From positions 1 to 64,000 of the forward strand of contig SXNL01000226.1 in NCBI GenBank assembly GCA_005777185.1: a DNA stretch of 64,000 nucleotides, read 5' to 3'. The notes beneath the pieces are model-generated. The model had not been told where the DNA came from. It was given only the letters and a program-made list of their open reading frames with translations, and did no database searches. The stretch comes from Myxococcales bacterium. GTDB lineage: Bacteria; Myxococcota_A; Polyangia; Polyangiales; Polyangiaceae. Shown piece by piece: positions 16,693 through 25,328 of the stretch. Every line of letters starts with the position of its first letter. The stretch's first letter is position 1. The position numbers and the translations under genes are program-made.

Positions 16693-16902
16693 CAGGCATC
16701 CGCTGGTGCAACCCGCGGGCCGGAAGCACGAGGTGCGGCTAACCCCTCGTAAACCGGCGCGTTGCACGCCACGCCTGGTCCGCCGGGGATCCAGAGACCT
16801 GATCTACGAATGGATCCATGGGTTTATGTAGACCGATGCCCACGGTGTAAGCAGGTCGCGCACGTCCGGAGACACGTCGAGCGATGCTATCCTGCGCGAG
16901 CG

Positions 16903-17460
16903 ATGCTCCCGCACCCCCCTCCGTCCCGGCACGTGCTCGTGTGCGTGAACGAGCGTGATCCAGCGTCACCCCTCGGCACCGGATGCGGCGCGCGCGGAGA
17001 GGCGCTCTACGCCTCGTTGAAGGACCTCGTGACGTCGCGTGGAGCACAGCGCGACGTGTGGATCACGCGGACGCACTGCCTCGGGATCTGCCCGCGCGCG
17101 GGCGCCACGTGCGTGACCCTCGACGCGAGCGGCGAGCGGCGCGTGCTCTCCGGGGTCGAGCGCGCGGACGCCCAGGCGCTGCTCCTGCCCGATCCCGCCC
17201 ACGAGGAGCGCATCGCCACAGCCGAGCTTCTCGACCTGCTCCGCGACCTCGAGGAGCTGCAGGCCGGCAAGGTGATCGATCTCGCCCGACGCCTGCGCCC
17301 GGGGCTGACGGACGAGGACATCCGGAACCCGCACGACTTCCCCGAGCTCGCGGATCCGGACTGGCACTACGCCGACGGCGTCCTCACCGGGATCCAGAGC
17401 GTCAGGAGCGCCATCGCCGCACGGGCGAGACGCAGGAGCGCGGAGAACCGCGAGCGATGA
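16903..17460 (+). CDS. Thioredoxin-like [2Fe-2S] ferredoxin-domain protein
   Basis: A 185-residue protein. The N-terminal half has HVLVCVNERDP, GTGCGARGEAL and TRTHCLGICPRAG, with Cys at 14, 28, 59 and 63. This spacing (C-x13-C-x30-C-x3-C) matches the NuoE/Shethna-type thioredoxin-like ferredoxin that carries a [2Fe-2S] cluster. The C-terminal half is helical and charged (LLDLLRDLEELQAGK, LRPGLTDEDIRNPHDF). The longer upstream frame is rejected because it runs into the 210-bp gap facing a divergent gene. It overlaps the Smr gene by 4 bases. Role is presumably electron transfer or redox sensing. Confidence 0.8.
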   Translation: MLPHPPPSRHVLVCVNERDPASPLGTGCGARGEALYASLKDLVTSRGAQRDVWITRTHCLGICPRAGATCVTLDASGERRVLSGVERADAQALLLPDPAHEERIATAELLDLLRDLEELQAGKVIDLARRLRPGLTDEDIRNPHDFPELADPDWHYADGVLTGIQSVRSAIAARARRRSAENRER

Positions 17461-18167
17461 CGAAGAAGACACCGAAGAAGGCGACCGGACCGTTCGCGGC
17501 CCTCGACGGGATGCGCGAGAAGATCGCGGCCAAGCAGGAGCCCGCGGCGAAGCGCCCTCCCCCTCCCCCACGTCCGCCCCGGGGCGATCGCGCGGCCGAC
17601 CCGGGCGTGGACGATCTCAGCTTCCACCGCCTGATGAGCGGCGTCGTGCCGCTCGACAAGAAGAACGATCGCGTGCCGCGGACCAGCGCCAGGGCAGAGA
17701 GCGGCCTCGAGGAGCGCAAGCAGAGGGCCGAGGCGCTGCAGCGCGACGAGGACCGAGGGGTCGCCGAGAAGCTGCGGGCGCTGGTGGACGAGCCGGTCCG
17801 CTTCGAGGTCACCGACGACGGGGCGTACGCGGAGGGTCGTCGCCCCGAGGTCGATCGGGCCCTGCTGCGCCAGCTTCGACACGGCGGCTTCCCCGTCGAC
17901 GCCCGGCTCGATCTCCGCGGGGCGACCGTCCGCGACGCGGAGGAGCGCCTCGGGGTCTTCCTCGCCGGGCAGAGGTCCCACGGCGAGCGATGCGTCCTCG
18001 TGGTCCACGGCAAGGGGGAGCCGGCGCCCGGCGGCCGCGGCGTCCTTCGCGGCGAGATGAGCGCGTGGCTGTCCCAGGGCGCGGCGCGCCAACACGTCGC
18101 GGCCTTCGCCACGGCCCGGGGCCCGGATGGCGAGCCTGGAGCGACCTACGTCCTCCTCGCCCGCTGA
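17457..18167 (+). CDS. Smr (MutS2 C-terminal) domain protein
   Basis: A 236-residue protein. A basic, Pro-rich, probably disordered N-terminus (1-55) is followed by a helical charged segment and a C-terminal Smr domain with LDLRG (151-155) and VVHGKG (182-187). It ends with AFATARGPDGEPGATYVLL. Smr domains act on RNA or DNA as nicking nucleases or as ribosome-rescue factors. ATGA overlap with the ferredoxin gene links their expression. Confidence 0.9.
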   Translation: MTKKTPKKATGPFAALDGMREKIAAKQEPAAKRPPPPPRPPRGDRAADPGVDDLSFHRLMSGVVPLDKKNDRVPRTSARAESGLEERKQRAEALQRDEDRGVAEKLRALVDEPVRFEVTDDGAYAEGRRPEVDRALLRQLRHGGFPVDARLDLRGATVRDAEERLGVFLAGQRSHGERCVLVVHGKGEPAPGGRGVLRGEMSAWLSQGAARQHVAAFATARGPDGEPGATYVLLAR

Positions 18168-18172
18168 CCCCG

Positions 18173-18230
18173 TTTTCCCGGAAAAAGAGCCGAGGCCGCG
18201 ATTGCCCTTTCGGGAAAGCGCAGCTAATAC
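18173..18230 (+). promoter_or_regulatory. Predicted ilvE promoter with two palindromes
   Basis: The 91-bp gap before ilvE holds a -35-like TTGCCC (18202-18207), a 17-base spacer and a -10-like TAATAC (18225-18230). The palindrome CTTTC-GG-GAAAG (18207-18218) sits in the spacer and TTTTCC-C-GGAAAA (18173-18185) lies upstream. The placement suggests a repressor site over the promoter. The first palindrome could also serve as the terminator of the Smr transcript. Confidence 0.4.
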
Positions 18231-18258
18231 CTGGGCGGGCAAATCCGGGAGCTTCCGC

Positions 18259-19176
18259 ATGGTCGACAAGGCGAACACAATCTGGCTCGACGGCGAGTTC
18301 GTGCCGTGGGACGCGGCCAACGTCCACGTCCTCACCCACTCCCTCCACTACGGGCTCGGCGCGTTCGAGGGGATCCGGGCGTACAAGCGGCAGAACGGCA
18401 CCCACGTCTTCCGCCTGCGCGAGCACATCGACCGCCTCTTCGACACCTGCAAGCTCACGCTCCTCGCGCCGCGCTTCACGAAGGAGCAGATGATCGAGGT
18501 CTGCTGCGAGACCTTGCGCCGCAACGGCATGGAGGAGGGGTACCTCCGGCCGATGATCTTCATGGGCGAGGGCGCGATGGGGATCTACGCGCCGAACAAC
18601 CCCGTGCGCGCGCTCGTCGTCGCGTGGAAGTGGGGCGCCTACCTCGGCGAGGAGGCGCTCAAGCAGGGGATCCGCGCGAAGCTGAGCTCCTTCGCGCGAC
18701 ACCACATCAACGTGAGCCTCGCGAAGGCCAAGATGATGGGGCAGTACACGAACAGCGTGCTCGCCAAGCGCGAGGCCAAGTTCGGCGGCTACGACGAGGC
18801 GATCCTCCTCGACGCGAACGGATATGTCAGCGAGGGCTCGGGCGAGAACATCTTCATCGTGAAGCGTGGGGTGCTGCAGACGCCCGACCTGTCCTCGTCC
18901 ATCCTCGAGGGCATCACGCGCGACACCGTCATCACGCTCGCGCGGGAGATGGGGCTCGCCGTCGAGGAGACGCGCATCACCCGCGACCAGCTCTGGCTCG
19001 CCGACGAGGTGTTCTTCACCGGGACCGCCGCGGAGATCACGCCGGTGCGCGAGATCGACAACCGGCCGATCGGCGAGGGCACGGTCGGGCCCATCACGCG
19101 CCGCATCCAGGAGCGGTTCTTCGACGTCGTGCGCGGCGGCGACACGGCACACGTCGAGTGGCTGACGAAGGTCTGA
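18259..19176 (+). CDS. ilvE: Branched-chain amino acid aminotransferase
   Basis: A 305-residue class IV PLP aminotransferase. Seen: SLHYGLGAFEGIRAY, Lys158 in AKMMGQYTNS (the PLP lysine position), GYDEAILLDANGYVSEGSGENIF, and DEVFFTGTAAEITPVREID. These are the standard IlvE blocks, and the length is typical. It catalyses the last step of leucine, isoleucine and valine synthesis (2-oxo acid plus glutamate) in the cytoplasm. The start MVDKANTIWLDG matches family starts. A lipoprotein gene follows 5 bases after the stop, and a MoxR-type operon continues beyond. Confidence 0.95.
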   Translation: MVDKANTIWLDGEFVPWDAANVHVLTHSLHYGLGAFEGIRAYKRQNGTHVFRLREHIDRLFDTCKLTLLAPRFTKEQMIEVCCETLRRNGMEEGYLRPMIFMGEGAMGIYAPNNPVRALVVAWKWGAYLGEEALKQGIRAKLSSFARHHINVSLAKAKMMGQYTNSVLAKREAKFGGYDEAILLDANGYVSEGSGENIFIVKRGVLQTPDLSSSILEGITRDTVITLAREMGLAVEETRITRDQLWLADEVFFTGTAAEITPVREIDNRPIGEGTVGPITRRIQERFFDVVRGGDTAHVEWLTKV

Positions 19177-19181
19177 GGCGG

Positions 19182-19874
19182 TTGCGCGCCCTCCTCCCCG
19201 CCCTCCTCCTGGGCATCTCCGCCTGCGGGGAGAACGGGGCCGGTGGGGGCGGGGGCCGCGTGGAGGCGCCGGTACAGCCGGCCCGGTCGGGCGCTCCGGC
19301 GCACGCGCCCGAGTTCGAGGACGCGGCGTGGGGCAGGTTCCACAGCCAGCGCTTCCAGCTCACGATCCCGCTCCCGGAGGGGCGGTCGTGGATCATCGAC
19401 GATCACAAGGGGCGCGAGCTGGTGGCGACCCACGCGCACACGAAGTCGCGGCTCGTCGTGTACGGTCACCACGAGGACGATCTGATGAACCGCGCGCGAT
19501 GCGAGGAGCGCGCGCGCGCCCTCGGACTCGTGCCCGACGAGGCGAGGCTCTCCACGGTGGAGCGCGCGGTGGCGATCGGCCCGGACGCCTACGACACCGG
19601 CGTGTGGGTCGCCGTCGAGCGGCGGGCGGAGCCGCGCGCGAAGGCCGCCCCTGGGCCGAAGGCGGACGGGCCGCTCACGGGCCACCTGTTCCTCTTCTCG
19701 GCGTTCGTGCGACGGTGTCTCTTCGTGCACCTCGCGACGGAGGTGCCGCGCGCAGGCGACGAGGCGGTCCTGTCCTCACGGCTCGCGGTGGCGCGCGTCA
19801 AGCTCCTCGGCGGCATCAAGGTGGACCCGCCGCGGACCGGCGACGAGCTCCCGCGGGAGAAGACGCCGCGATGA
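19182..19874 (+). CDS. Putative lipoprotein at head of RDD/MoxR operon
   Basis: About 230 residues. A TTG at 19182, preceded by TGAGG, gives a signal sequence LRALLPALLLGISAC with a good lipobox; a GTG at 19158, inside ilvE, is the alternative. After a Gly/Pro-rich linker comes a domain with FHSQRFQLTIPLPEGRSW, HTKSRLVVYG and FVRRCLFVHLAT. This resembles small proteins that judge membrane-damage or stress effects in related operons, but I do not recognise a named family. Its stop overlaps the RDD gene start (ATGA). Confidence 0.65.
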   Translation: MRALLPALLLGISACGENGAGGGGGRVEAPVQPARSGAPAHAPEFEDAAWGRFHSQRFQLTIPLPEGRSWIIDDHKGRELVATHAHTKSRLVVYGHHEDDLMNRARCEERARALGLVPDEARLSTVERAVAIGPDAYDTGVWVAVERRAEPRAKAAPGPKADGPLTGHLFLFSAFVRRCLFVHLATEVPRAGDEAVLSSRLAVARVKLLGGIKVDPPRTGDELPREKTPR

Positions 19875-20701
19875 CGTCCGCGCCGCGCGCCCTCGACACG
19901 GCCGTGACGATCGAGACGCCCGAGCACATCGCGTTCGAGTACCGCGTCGCGGGGCCCGCGCGCAGGGCCGTGGCGCACGTGCTCGATCTCCTGCTCTGCT
20001 ACGGGGTCTTCGCGATCGTGGCGGTCGCCCTGACGGCCGCGATCCTCGGCGCGTCGGTCCTCGGCGAGATCTCGGATCTGGCCAAGGCGAGCGTCGGCGT
20101 CCTGCTCGTCCTCCTGTTCTTCGTTCAGTGGCTCTACTTCCTCCTGTGGGAGGCCCTCCGCGGCACCACGCCCGGCAAGATGGCCCTCGGCCTCGCGGTC
20201 GTCACCACGAACGGCCGACCGATCGGCTTCCGCGAGGCCGCGCTCCGCAACCTCCTCAGGGCCGCGGACGCGCTGCCGACCGCGTACGTCGTGGGCGTGG
20301 CGTGCCAGGCCATGACGGAGCGGTTCCAGCGGCTCGGCGATCTCGTGGCCGGCACGATGGTCATCCTCCCGGAGCGCCCCGCGGCGAAGCGCGCGCTGGC
20401 GCTCCACCCGCCCGCGACGCCGCAGGAGCTCGACATGGTCCCGGCGCACGTCACCCTGGATCCGGAGGAGCGCGCCGCGATCGAGCTGTTCCTCCGTCGC
20501 AGGGGCGATCTCGGCCAGGCGCGCTCCCTCGAGCTTGCGGAGATGGTCGCGCCAAGGCTCGCGGCGCGGTTCGGTGTGCCGCTCCGCGATCCGGTCCGCT
20601 TCCTCGCGCTGCTCCACGATCGCGCGACCCGCGCCGGCCGCGACGAGGAAGCGCCGCCCTCGTCCCGCGACGCGCCGCCCTCGTCCATGAGGGCCGCATG
20701 A
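19871..20701 (+). CDS. RDD family membrane protein
   Basis: A 276-residue protein with the RDD signature. RRAVAHVLDLLLCYGVF is helix one with its Arg/Asp pair, LLFFVQWLYFLLWEALRGTTPGKMALGLAVV and GFREAALRNLLRAADALP follow, then FQRLGDLVAGTMV. The first 185 residues hold about four membrane helices. The last 90 are cytoplasmic and helical, unusual in length for the family. RDD proteins often neighbour SpoIIM, MoxR and DUF58 genes, as here. Exact activity in this context is unknown. Confidence 0.85.
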   Translation: MTSAPRALDTAVTIETPEHIAFEYRVAGPARRAVAHVLDLLLCYGVFAIVAVALTAAILGASVLGEISDLAKASVGVLLVLLFFVQWLYFLLWEALRGTTPGKMALGLAVVTTNGRPIGFREAALRNLLRAADALPTAYVVGVACQAMTERFQRLGDLVAGTMVILPERPAAKRALALHPPATPQELDMVPAHVTLDPEERAAIELFLRRRGDLGQARSLELAEMVAPRLAARFGVPLRDPVRFLALLHDRATRAGRDEEAPPSSRDAPPSSMRAA

Positions 20702-20732
20702 GCCGCACGGACCGCATCGGCCGGAGCGCCGC

Positions 20733-21734
20733 GTGACCCGCGTCTCGCGCCTCACCGAGCGCGCCTTCGTCGAGGCGCGCTCGCGCGAGTGGGAGGAGCT
20801 CGACGTCCTCGCGCAGAAGTGCAAGCGCGGCATCCGCCGCCTGCAAGCGGGCGACGCCGCGCGGCTCTCCCCGCTGTACCGCAACGTGTGTGGCGATCTC
20901 GCGCGCGCGCAGTCGGCACGGTACACCGCCTCGCTCGTCGACTACCTGCAGGGCCTGGTGGCGGAAGGGCACACGCTCCTCTACGGGCCGCACGCGTCGC
21001 CGCGGCGGGGTCGAGCGGAGGGGGCGCTCGTCGCGTTCCCTCGGGCGCTTCGCCGACGCGGCCGCGCGATGGGGATCGCGCTCGCCCTCTTCGTCGTCCC
21101 GATGCTCCTCGGCCTCGGACTCACGCTGCGCGATCCGGCGTTCGCCTTCCAGCTCGCGCCCGAGAGCATGCTCCGCCCGCTCGCGGAGGCCTACGCGGAG
21201 GGCTTCGCGAAGGGGCGCGACGCGGGCGAGGGCGTCATGATGGCGGGCTTCTACGTGAACAACAACGTCGGGATCGCGCTCCGCTGCTTCGCGCTCGGGG
21301 TCTTCGGCGGCGTGGGATCGGCGATCTACCTCGTCCACAACGGGCTCTCCATCGGCGCGATCCTGGGCTACGTCACGTCTCAGGGCGCGGGCGCGAACAT
21401 CCTCACGTTCGTGCTCGGGCACGGCGCGTTCGAGCTCGGCGCGATCATCATCTCCGGAGGCGCCGGGCTCTCGCTCGGGTGGGCCCTCGTGGCGCCCGGG
21501 GACAGGACGCGCGTCGCGTCGGTCCGGCTCGTGGCGCCGGATCTCTTCGTGATCGTGTGCGGGGCGTCGGTGATGCTGCTCGTCGCCGCGGGGCTGGAGG
21601 CGTTCTGGTCACCCTCGAGCCTCCCGTCGGAGGTGAAGCACGTCGCGGGCGCCGTCTTCCTCTTGCTCGTGTGCGCCTACCTGGGCCTCGCGGGGCGAGG
21701 AGCCCCGGCCTCCTCCGAGGAGGCGGGGCCATGA
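20733..21734 (+). CDS. Stage II sporulation protein M (SpoIIM)-like membrane protein
   Basis: A 333-residue protein with a GTG start preceded by GGAG. The N-terminal 100 residues are helical and cytoplasmic (REWEELDVLAQKCKRG, SPLYRNVCGDLARAQ). The membrane part has about six helices with the conserved FYVNNNVGIALRCFALGVFGG and HGAFELGAIIISGGAGL. These motifs mark the SpoIIM/DUF95 family. In non-sporulating bacteria it occurs in RDD-MoxR-DUF58 operons. It overlaps the next gene by 4 bases. Confidence 0.85.
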   Translation: MTRVSRLTERAFVEARSREWEELDVLAQKCKRGIRRLQAGDAARLSPLYRNVCGDLARAQSARYTASLVDYLQGLVAEGHTLLYGPHASPRRGRAEGALVAFPRALRRRGRAMGIALALFVVPMLLGLGLTLRDPAFAFQLAPESMLRPLAEAYAEGFAKGRDAGEGVMMAGFYVNNNVGIALRCFALGVFGGVGSAIYLVHNGLSIGAILGYVTSQGAGANILTFVLGHGAFELGAIIISGGAGLSLGWALVAPGDRTRVASVRLVAPDLFVIVCGASVMLLVAAGLEAFWSPSSLPSEVKHVAGAVFLLLVCAYLGLAGRGAPASSEEAGP

Positions 21735-22513
21735 TCGCCGAGCGCGCGCGCGTGGTCGTGAGGAGGCGCGGCGTGCTCGACGTCCTCGACCTCGCCGTCC
21801 GCTTCGTGACGCACCACGCGGGCCCGTTCGCGAGGCTGTCCGCGTGGGCGATCCTGCCGGCCGCGTCCCTGTGCTGGGCGCTGGGCAGCCAGATCTCGTG
21901 GTGGCTCGGGTGGACGGCGGCGATCACGCTCGGCGCCTTCGCGGAGATCCCCTTCCTGCTCCACGCGAGCCAGGCCGTCTTCACGGACAGCGTGTCCACG
22001 CGTGGGATCGCTCGCCAGACGGCGCAGCACGCGGGCGGCGTCCTCGGCGCGCGGCTCCTCGGGGCGTGCGCGATCGCGATGGGCGCCACGTTCCTCGTCC
22101 TGCCGGGGTTCTGGCTCGCGATCGCGTTCTTCTACGTCGCGGAGGTGCGGCTCCTCGAGCGGCTGCCGGTGAGCGCGGCCATCGTCCGCGCGCAGAAGAT
22201 CGCGAGCGCGTCGTTCGGCGAGGCGCTCGCGGGCTGGGTGTTCCTGCTCGCGTTCCAGGCGGGGGCCGTCCTCGTGTTCGATCTCGCGGGGCGGTCCATC
22301 GTCGTCGATCTCCTGCAGTTCGAGGCGCCCGAGCCACTGTGGGAGTCGGGTGGGAGCCTCTTCGCGATGGCGGGCTTCTGGGCCTTCGTGCCGTTCGGGG
22401 CGACCGCCCGCTTCCTCCTCTACCTCGACGCGCGCACGCGCACCGAGGGCTGGGACGTGCAGACGCGCTTCTTCGCGATGGCCCAGCGCGACCTCGAGGA
22501 GGAGGCGACGTGA
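21731..22513 (+). CDS. Integral membrane protein in MoxR-type operon
   Basis: A 260-residue protein with about six hydrophobic segments (PFARLSAWAILPAASLCWAL, LGARLLGACAIAMGATFLVLPGFWLAIAFFY, ALAGWVFLLAFQAGAVLVF and others). It ends in LYLDARTRTEGWDVQ, a loop common at the ends of glycerophosphoryl-like or DUF4013-type membrane proteins. No catalytic motif is seen. It sits between the SpoIIM-like and DUF4129 genes and overlaps both by 4 bases, so it belongs to this membrane-associated system. Confidence 0.7.
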   Translation: MIAERARVVVRRRGVLDVLDLAVRFVTHHAGPFARLSAWAILPAASLCWALGSQISWWLGWTAAITLGAFAEIPFLLHASQAVFTDSVSTRGIARQTAQHAGGVLGARLLGACAIAMGATFLVLPGFWLAIAFFYVAEVRLLERLPVSAAIVRAQKIASASFGEALAGWVFLLAFQAGAVLVFDLAGRSIVVDLLQFEAPEPLWESGGSLFAMAGFWAFVPFGATARFLLYLDARTRTEGWDVQTRFFAMAQRDLEEEAT

Positions 22514-24372
22514 GGACCGCTCGCCTGGCCGCCGTCGTGGCCGCGCTCCTCCTCACCGCGCCGGCGAGCGTGGCACGCGCCGATCCGGAGGCCTCGCGCC
22601 AGGCGGCCCTGTCGGGCGATGCCGTCGCGTTCTGCTCGACGCCGAAGCTCCCGCTGTCCGCGGAGTCGCTCGAGCTGTGCCACCTCGCGAAGGAGATACC
22701 CGCGTGTGAAGGCCTTGCGAAGGCCTGCGACGAGGCCCTGGCGCCGAAGCCGAAGCGGAGCGCCGGGGCAGGGTGGCTGGATACCCTCGCGCCCCTCGGG
22801 TACGCGCTCGGGCGCGCGCTCCTGTGGATCTTCGTGGCCGGCGTCGCGGCCGCCCTGCTCGTGCCCATCGTGCGCGGCATCCTCGCGTGGGCGCGATCCC
22901 GGAGGGCACGTGACTTCCCGGAGGCGCGCGCGCGCCAGGCCAGGGTCCGGACCGATCCCGCGGCCCTCGCCCCGGCGCTCCGCCGCGAAGCGCGCGAGAT
23001 CCTCGGCCGGGCCGAGACCGCGGAGTCGACGGGGGCCCTCGGCGAGGCGATCGCGCTCTACCTCGCGGCGGCCCTCCGCGCGCTCGACGAGCGCGGCCAC
23101 ATCGCCCTCGCGCGGCACCGCACCAACGGGGAGTACGTGCGCGCGTGCCAGGACGCCGCCCTGCGGCGCCCGCTCGCCGAGATGACCCTCGCCGCCGACG
23201 CGATCGAGTTCGGCGGCAGGGCCCCCGATCCGGATCGGGCACGCGCGGTGGGCGATCGCGCGCGCGCACTCCTCCGCGCGCTGTCCTTCCTGACCGTGCT
23301 CGCCGCCTTGCCGGGCCTCGCGTGTGCGGGGAGGGGTGGGACGAAGCGCGCGGTCGACGATCCCGCGGGCCTCGAGGTCTTCCGGGAGATCGCGCGGGGG
23401 GAGGGGTACGCCGTGCAGGGCCTGGGCGGATCCATCGCGACCCTCCCCATCCCGAAGGAAGGCGAGAAGACGTTCCTGCTGGTGCTCGACGCGTCGAGGG
23501 TGCAGCTGTCGGACGACGCCTCGAGCCGCCTCCTCCGGTGGGTCGGCGCGGGCGGTTCGCTTCTCCTCCTCGGTGAGCCGGCGAGGTGGCCGAAGGCGCT
23601 GGGCGCGAAGCCGCGCGCCACGGGATCACGTGACGTGACGGTCCAGGTCGACGACGGGGAGGTGTTTCACGATGTCACCGTCCGCGTCAGCCAGCCTGGC
23701 GCCCTCACGTGGCCCGGGGCCGAGGCGATCGCCGTCGCGGGCGGGGAGCCGTTCGCGGCGCGGGTCGCGCTCGATCGCGGCGTGATCGTGGGACTGGCGC
23801 GCCCCGACCCCTTCACCAACGTCGGGCTGTCGCAGGAGGGCGCGGGCGACGTCGCGATGGCGCTCGTCGAGCAGGCCCGGCCGGTCGACGGCACCGAGAT
23901 CCGCGTCGCGCGTCCGGAAGACGGCGTCACGCCGCCGGGCAACCCGCTCTCCGCGCTCTCGCGCGCGGGCCTCTCGGTGGGCCTCGTCCACGCGGTCCCC
24001 TTCCTCGCGCTCCTGTTCCTCCACGCCGGGATCCGGCACGCCCGCGCCCGGCCCGCGCCCGAGCCGACCCGGCGCGCGTTCGTGGAGCACGTCCGCGCGA
24101 CGGGTGCATTCTACATGAAGGCGCGCGCCCACGAGCACGCGGTCCACGAGTACGCGAAGCATGCGCGCGAGGTGCTCCGCGCGCGGGCGCCGCGCGACGC
24201 GACCCTGGCGCAGTACGTCGCGTGGCGCGCGAACGTGCCGGAGCGGGAGGTGACCCGCCTCCTCGAGCCGAGGACGCCGGGGATCACCAGGAAGGGCGCC
24301 GCGGCCCACATTCGCGCGGTTCGTGATCTGCTCGACCGCGCGGCCGAGCCGAAAGAGAGGACGAGAGCGTGA
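22510..24372 (+). CDS. DUF4129-DUF4350 fusion, membrane-anchored
   Basis: A 620-residue protein, GTG start in a GTGA overlap. Signal peptide 1-22, a helix near 97-125 (LLWIFVAGVAAALLVPIV), then a DUF4129-like cytoplasmic segment (REILGRAETAESTGALGEAIALYLAAALRALDE, RTNGEYVRA). A second hydrophobic stretch LSFLTVLAALPGLAC follows near 255-275, then a DUF4350-like domain with LRWVGAGGSLLLLGEPARWP. A last helix lies near 490-510 and a helical tail ends the protein. In other genomes DUF4129 and DUF4350 are usually separate genes; the inner stretch looks like a former lipoprotein signal with lipobox. Confidence 0.7.
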   Translation: MRTARLAAVVAALLLTAPASVARADPEASRQAALSGDAVAFCSTPKLPLSAESLELCHLAKEIPACEGLAKACDEALAPKPKRSAGAGWLDTLAPLGYALGRALLWIFVAGVAAALLVPIVRGILAWARSRRARDFPEARARQARVRTDPAALAPALRREAREILGRAETAESTGALGEAIALYLAAALRALDERGHIALARHRTNGEYVRACQDAALRRPLAEMTLAADAIEFGGRAPDPDRARAVGDRARALLRALSFLTVLAALPGLACAGRGGTKRAVDDPAGLEVFREIARGEGYAVQGLGGSIATLPIPKEGEKTFLLVLDASRVQLSDDASSRLLRWVGAGGSLLLLGEPARWPKALGAKPRATGSRDVTVQVDDGEVFHDVTVRVSQPGALTWPGAEAIAVAGGEPFAARVALDRGVIVGLARPDPFTNVGLSQEGAGDVAMALVEQARPVDGTEIRVARPEDGVTPPGNPLSALSRAGLSVGLVHAVPFLALLFLHAGIRHARARPAPEPTRRAFVEHVRATGAFYMKARAHEHAVHEYAKHAREVLRARAPRDATLAQYVAWRANVPEREVTRLLEPRTPGITRKGAAAHIRAVRDLLDRAAEPKERTRA

Positions 24373-25328
24373 ACTCCACCGTGTTCCAGGAGACGTTCCA
24401 GAGGCTGTCCGCCGAGATCGAGAAGGCCATCGTGGGCCAGCCCGATCTCGTGCACGGGCTCCTCGTCGCGGTCGTGGCGGGCGGCCACGTCCTCATCGAG
24501 GGCGCGCCAGGCCTGGGGAAGACCCTGGTCGTGCGCGCGCTCTCCCAGGTGTCCGGCCTGGGGTTCAAGCGGGTGCAGTTCACGCCGGACCTCATGCCTG
24601 GCGACGTGACGGGCTCGTCGATCTACGACCGGCAGACGGGCGGGTTCACGTTCGTGCCCGGCCCGGTGTTCACGCAGCTCCTCCTCGCGGACGAGATCAA
24701 CCGCGCCCCCGCCAAGACCCAGAGCGCCCTCCTCGAGGCGATGCAGGAGCACCAGGTGACGACCGACGCGACGACGCGCGCGCTCCCACGTCCCTTTCTC
24801 GTCATCGCCACGCAGAACCCCATCGAGTCGCAGGGCACGTACCCGCTGCCGGAGGCCCAGCTCGACCGCTTCCTCCTCAAGCTGACGATGCAGAACCCGC
24901 CGGCGGACGTCGAGGCCGAGATCGTCAAGCGCCACGCGGCGGGCTTCGACCCGCAGGAACTCTCCCACCTCGAGGCCGTCGCGAAGGACGCCGAGCTCAT
25001 CGCGATGGGGAAGCTGGCGCTCCGCGTGCGCATCGACGACGCGGTGACGAGGTACATCGTCGACCTCGTGGGGCGCACCCGGAACGATCGCCAGCTCGAG
25101 CTCGGCGCCTCGCCGCGCGCGTCGATCTCGATGCTGCGCACGGCGCAGGTCGTCGCCGCGGCCGCGGGCCGCGACTTCGTGACGCCGGACGACGTGAAGG
25201 CGATGGCGCGGCCCGTCCTCCGTCACAGGGTCCTCCTCCATCCCGACGCGGAGCTCCAGGGGATCACCGTCGAGGAGCGGATCGAGGACATCCTCAGGAG
25301 CGCGCCCGTGCCGCGCGTCGCCTCGTAG
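24369..25328 (+). CDS. MoxR-family AAA+ ATPase
   Basis: A 319-residue AAA+ protein. Walker A GAPGLGKT is at residues 45-52, FTPDLMPGDVTGSSIYD follows, and Walker B is LLLADEINRAPAKTQSALLEAMQEHQV. Sensor 1 is FLVIATQNPIESQGTYPLPEAQLDRFLL, all conserved. MoxR ATPases act as chaperones that activate partner proteins, usually those with von Willebrand factor A or DUF58 domains. The DUF58 gene starts right after its stop. The start codon is GTG, overlapping the DUF4350 end by 4 bases. Confidence 0.95.
   Translation: MNSTVFQETFQRLSAEIEKAIVGQPDLVHGLLVAVVAGGHVLIEGAPGLGKTLVVRALSQVSGLGFKRVQFTPDLMPGDVTGSSIYDRQTGGFTFVPGPVFTQLLLADEINRAPAKTQSALLEAMQEHQVTTDATTRALPRPFLVIATQNPIESQGTYPLPEAQLDRFLLKLTMQNPPADVEAEIVKRHAAGFDPQELSHLEAVAKDAELIAMGKLALRVRIDDAVTRYIVDLVGRTRNDRQLELGASPRASISMLRTAQVVAAAAGRDFVTPDDVKAMARPVLRHRVLLHPDAELQGITVEERIEDILRSAPVPRVAS

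Noticed and set aside
16762-16902. N-terminal extension of the ferredoxin protein with CPRCKQVAHVRRHVERC
   Set aside because: It looks like a zinc finger by chance, but lies in the gap facing a divergent gene, and the family normally starts close to the HVLVCVN strand.
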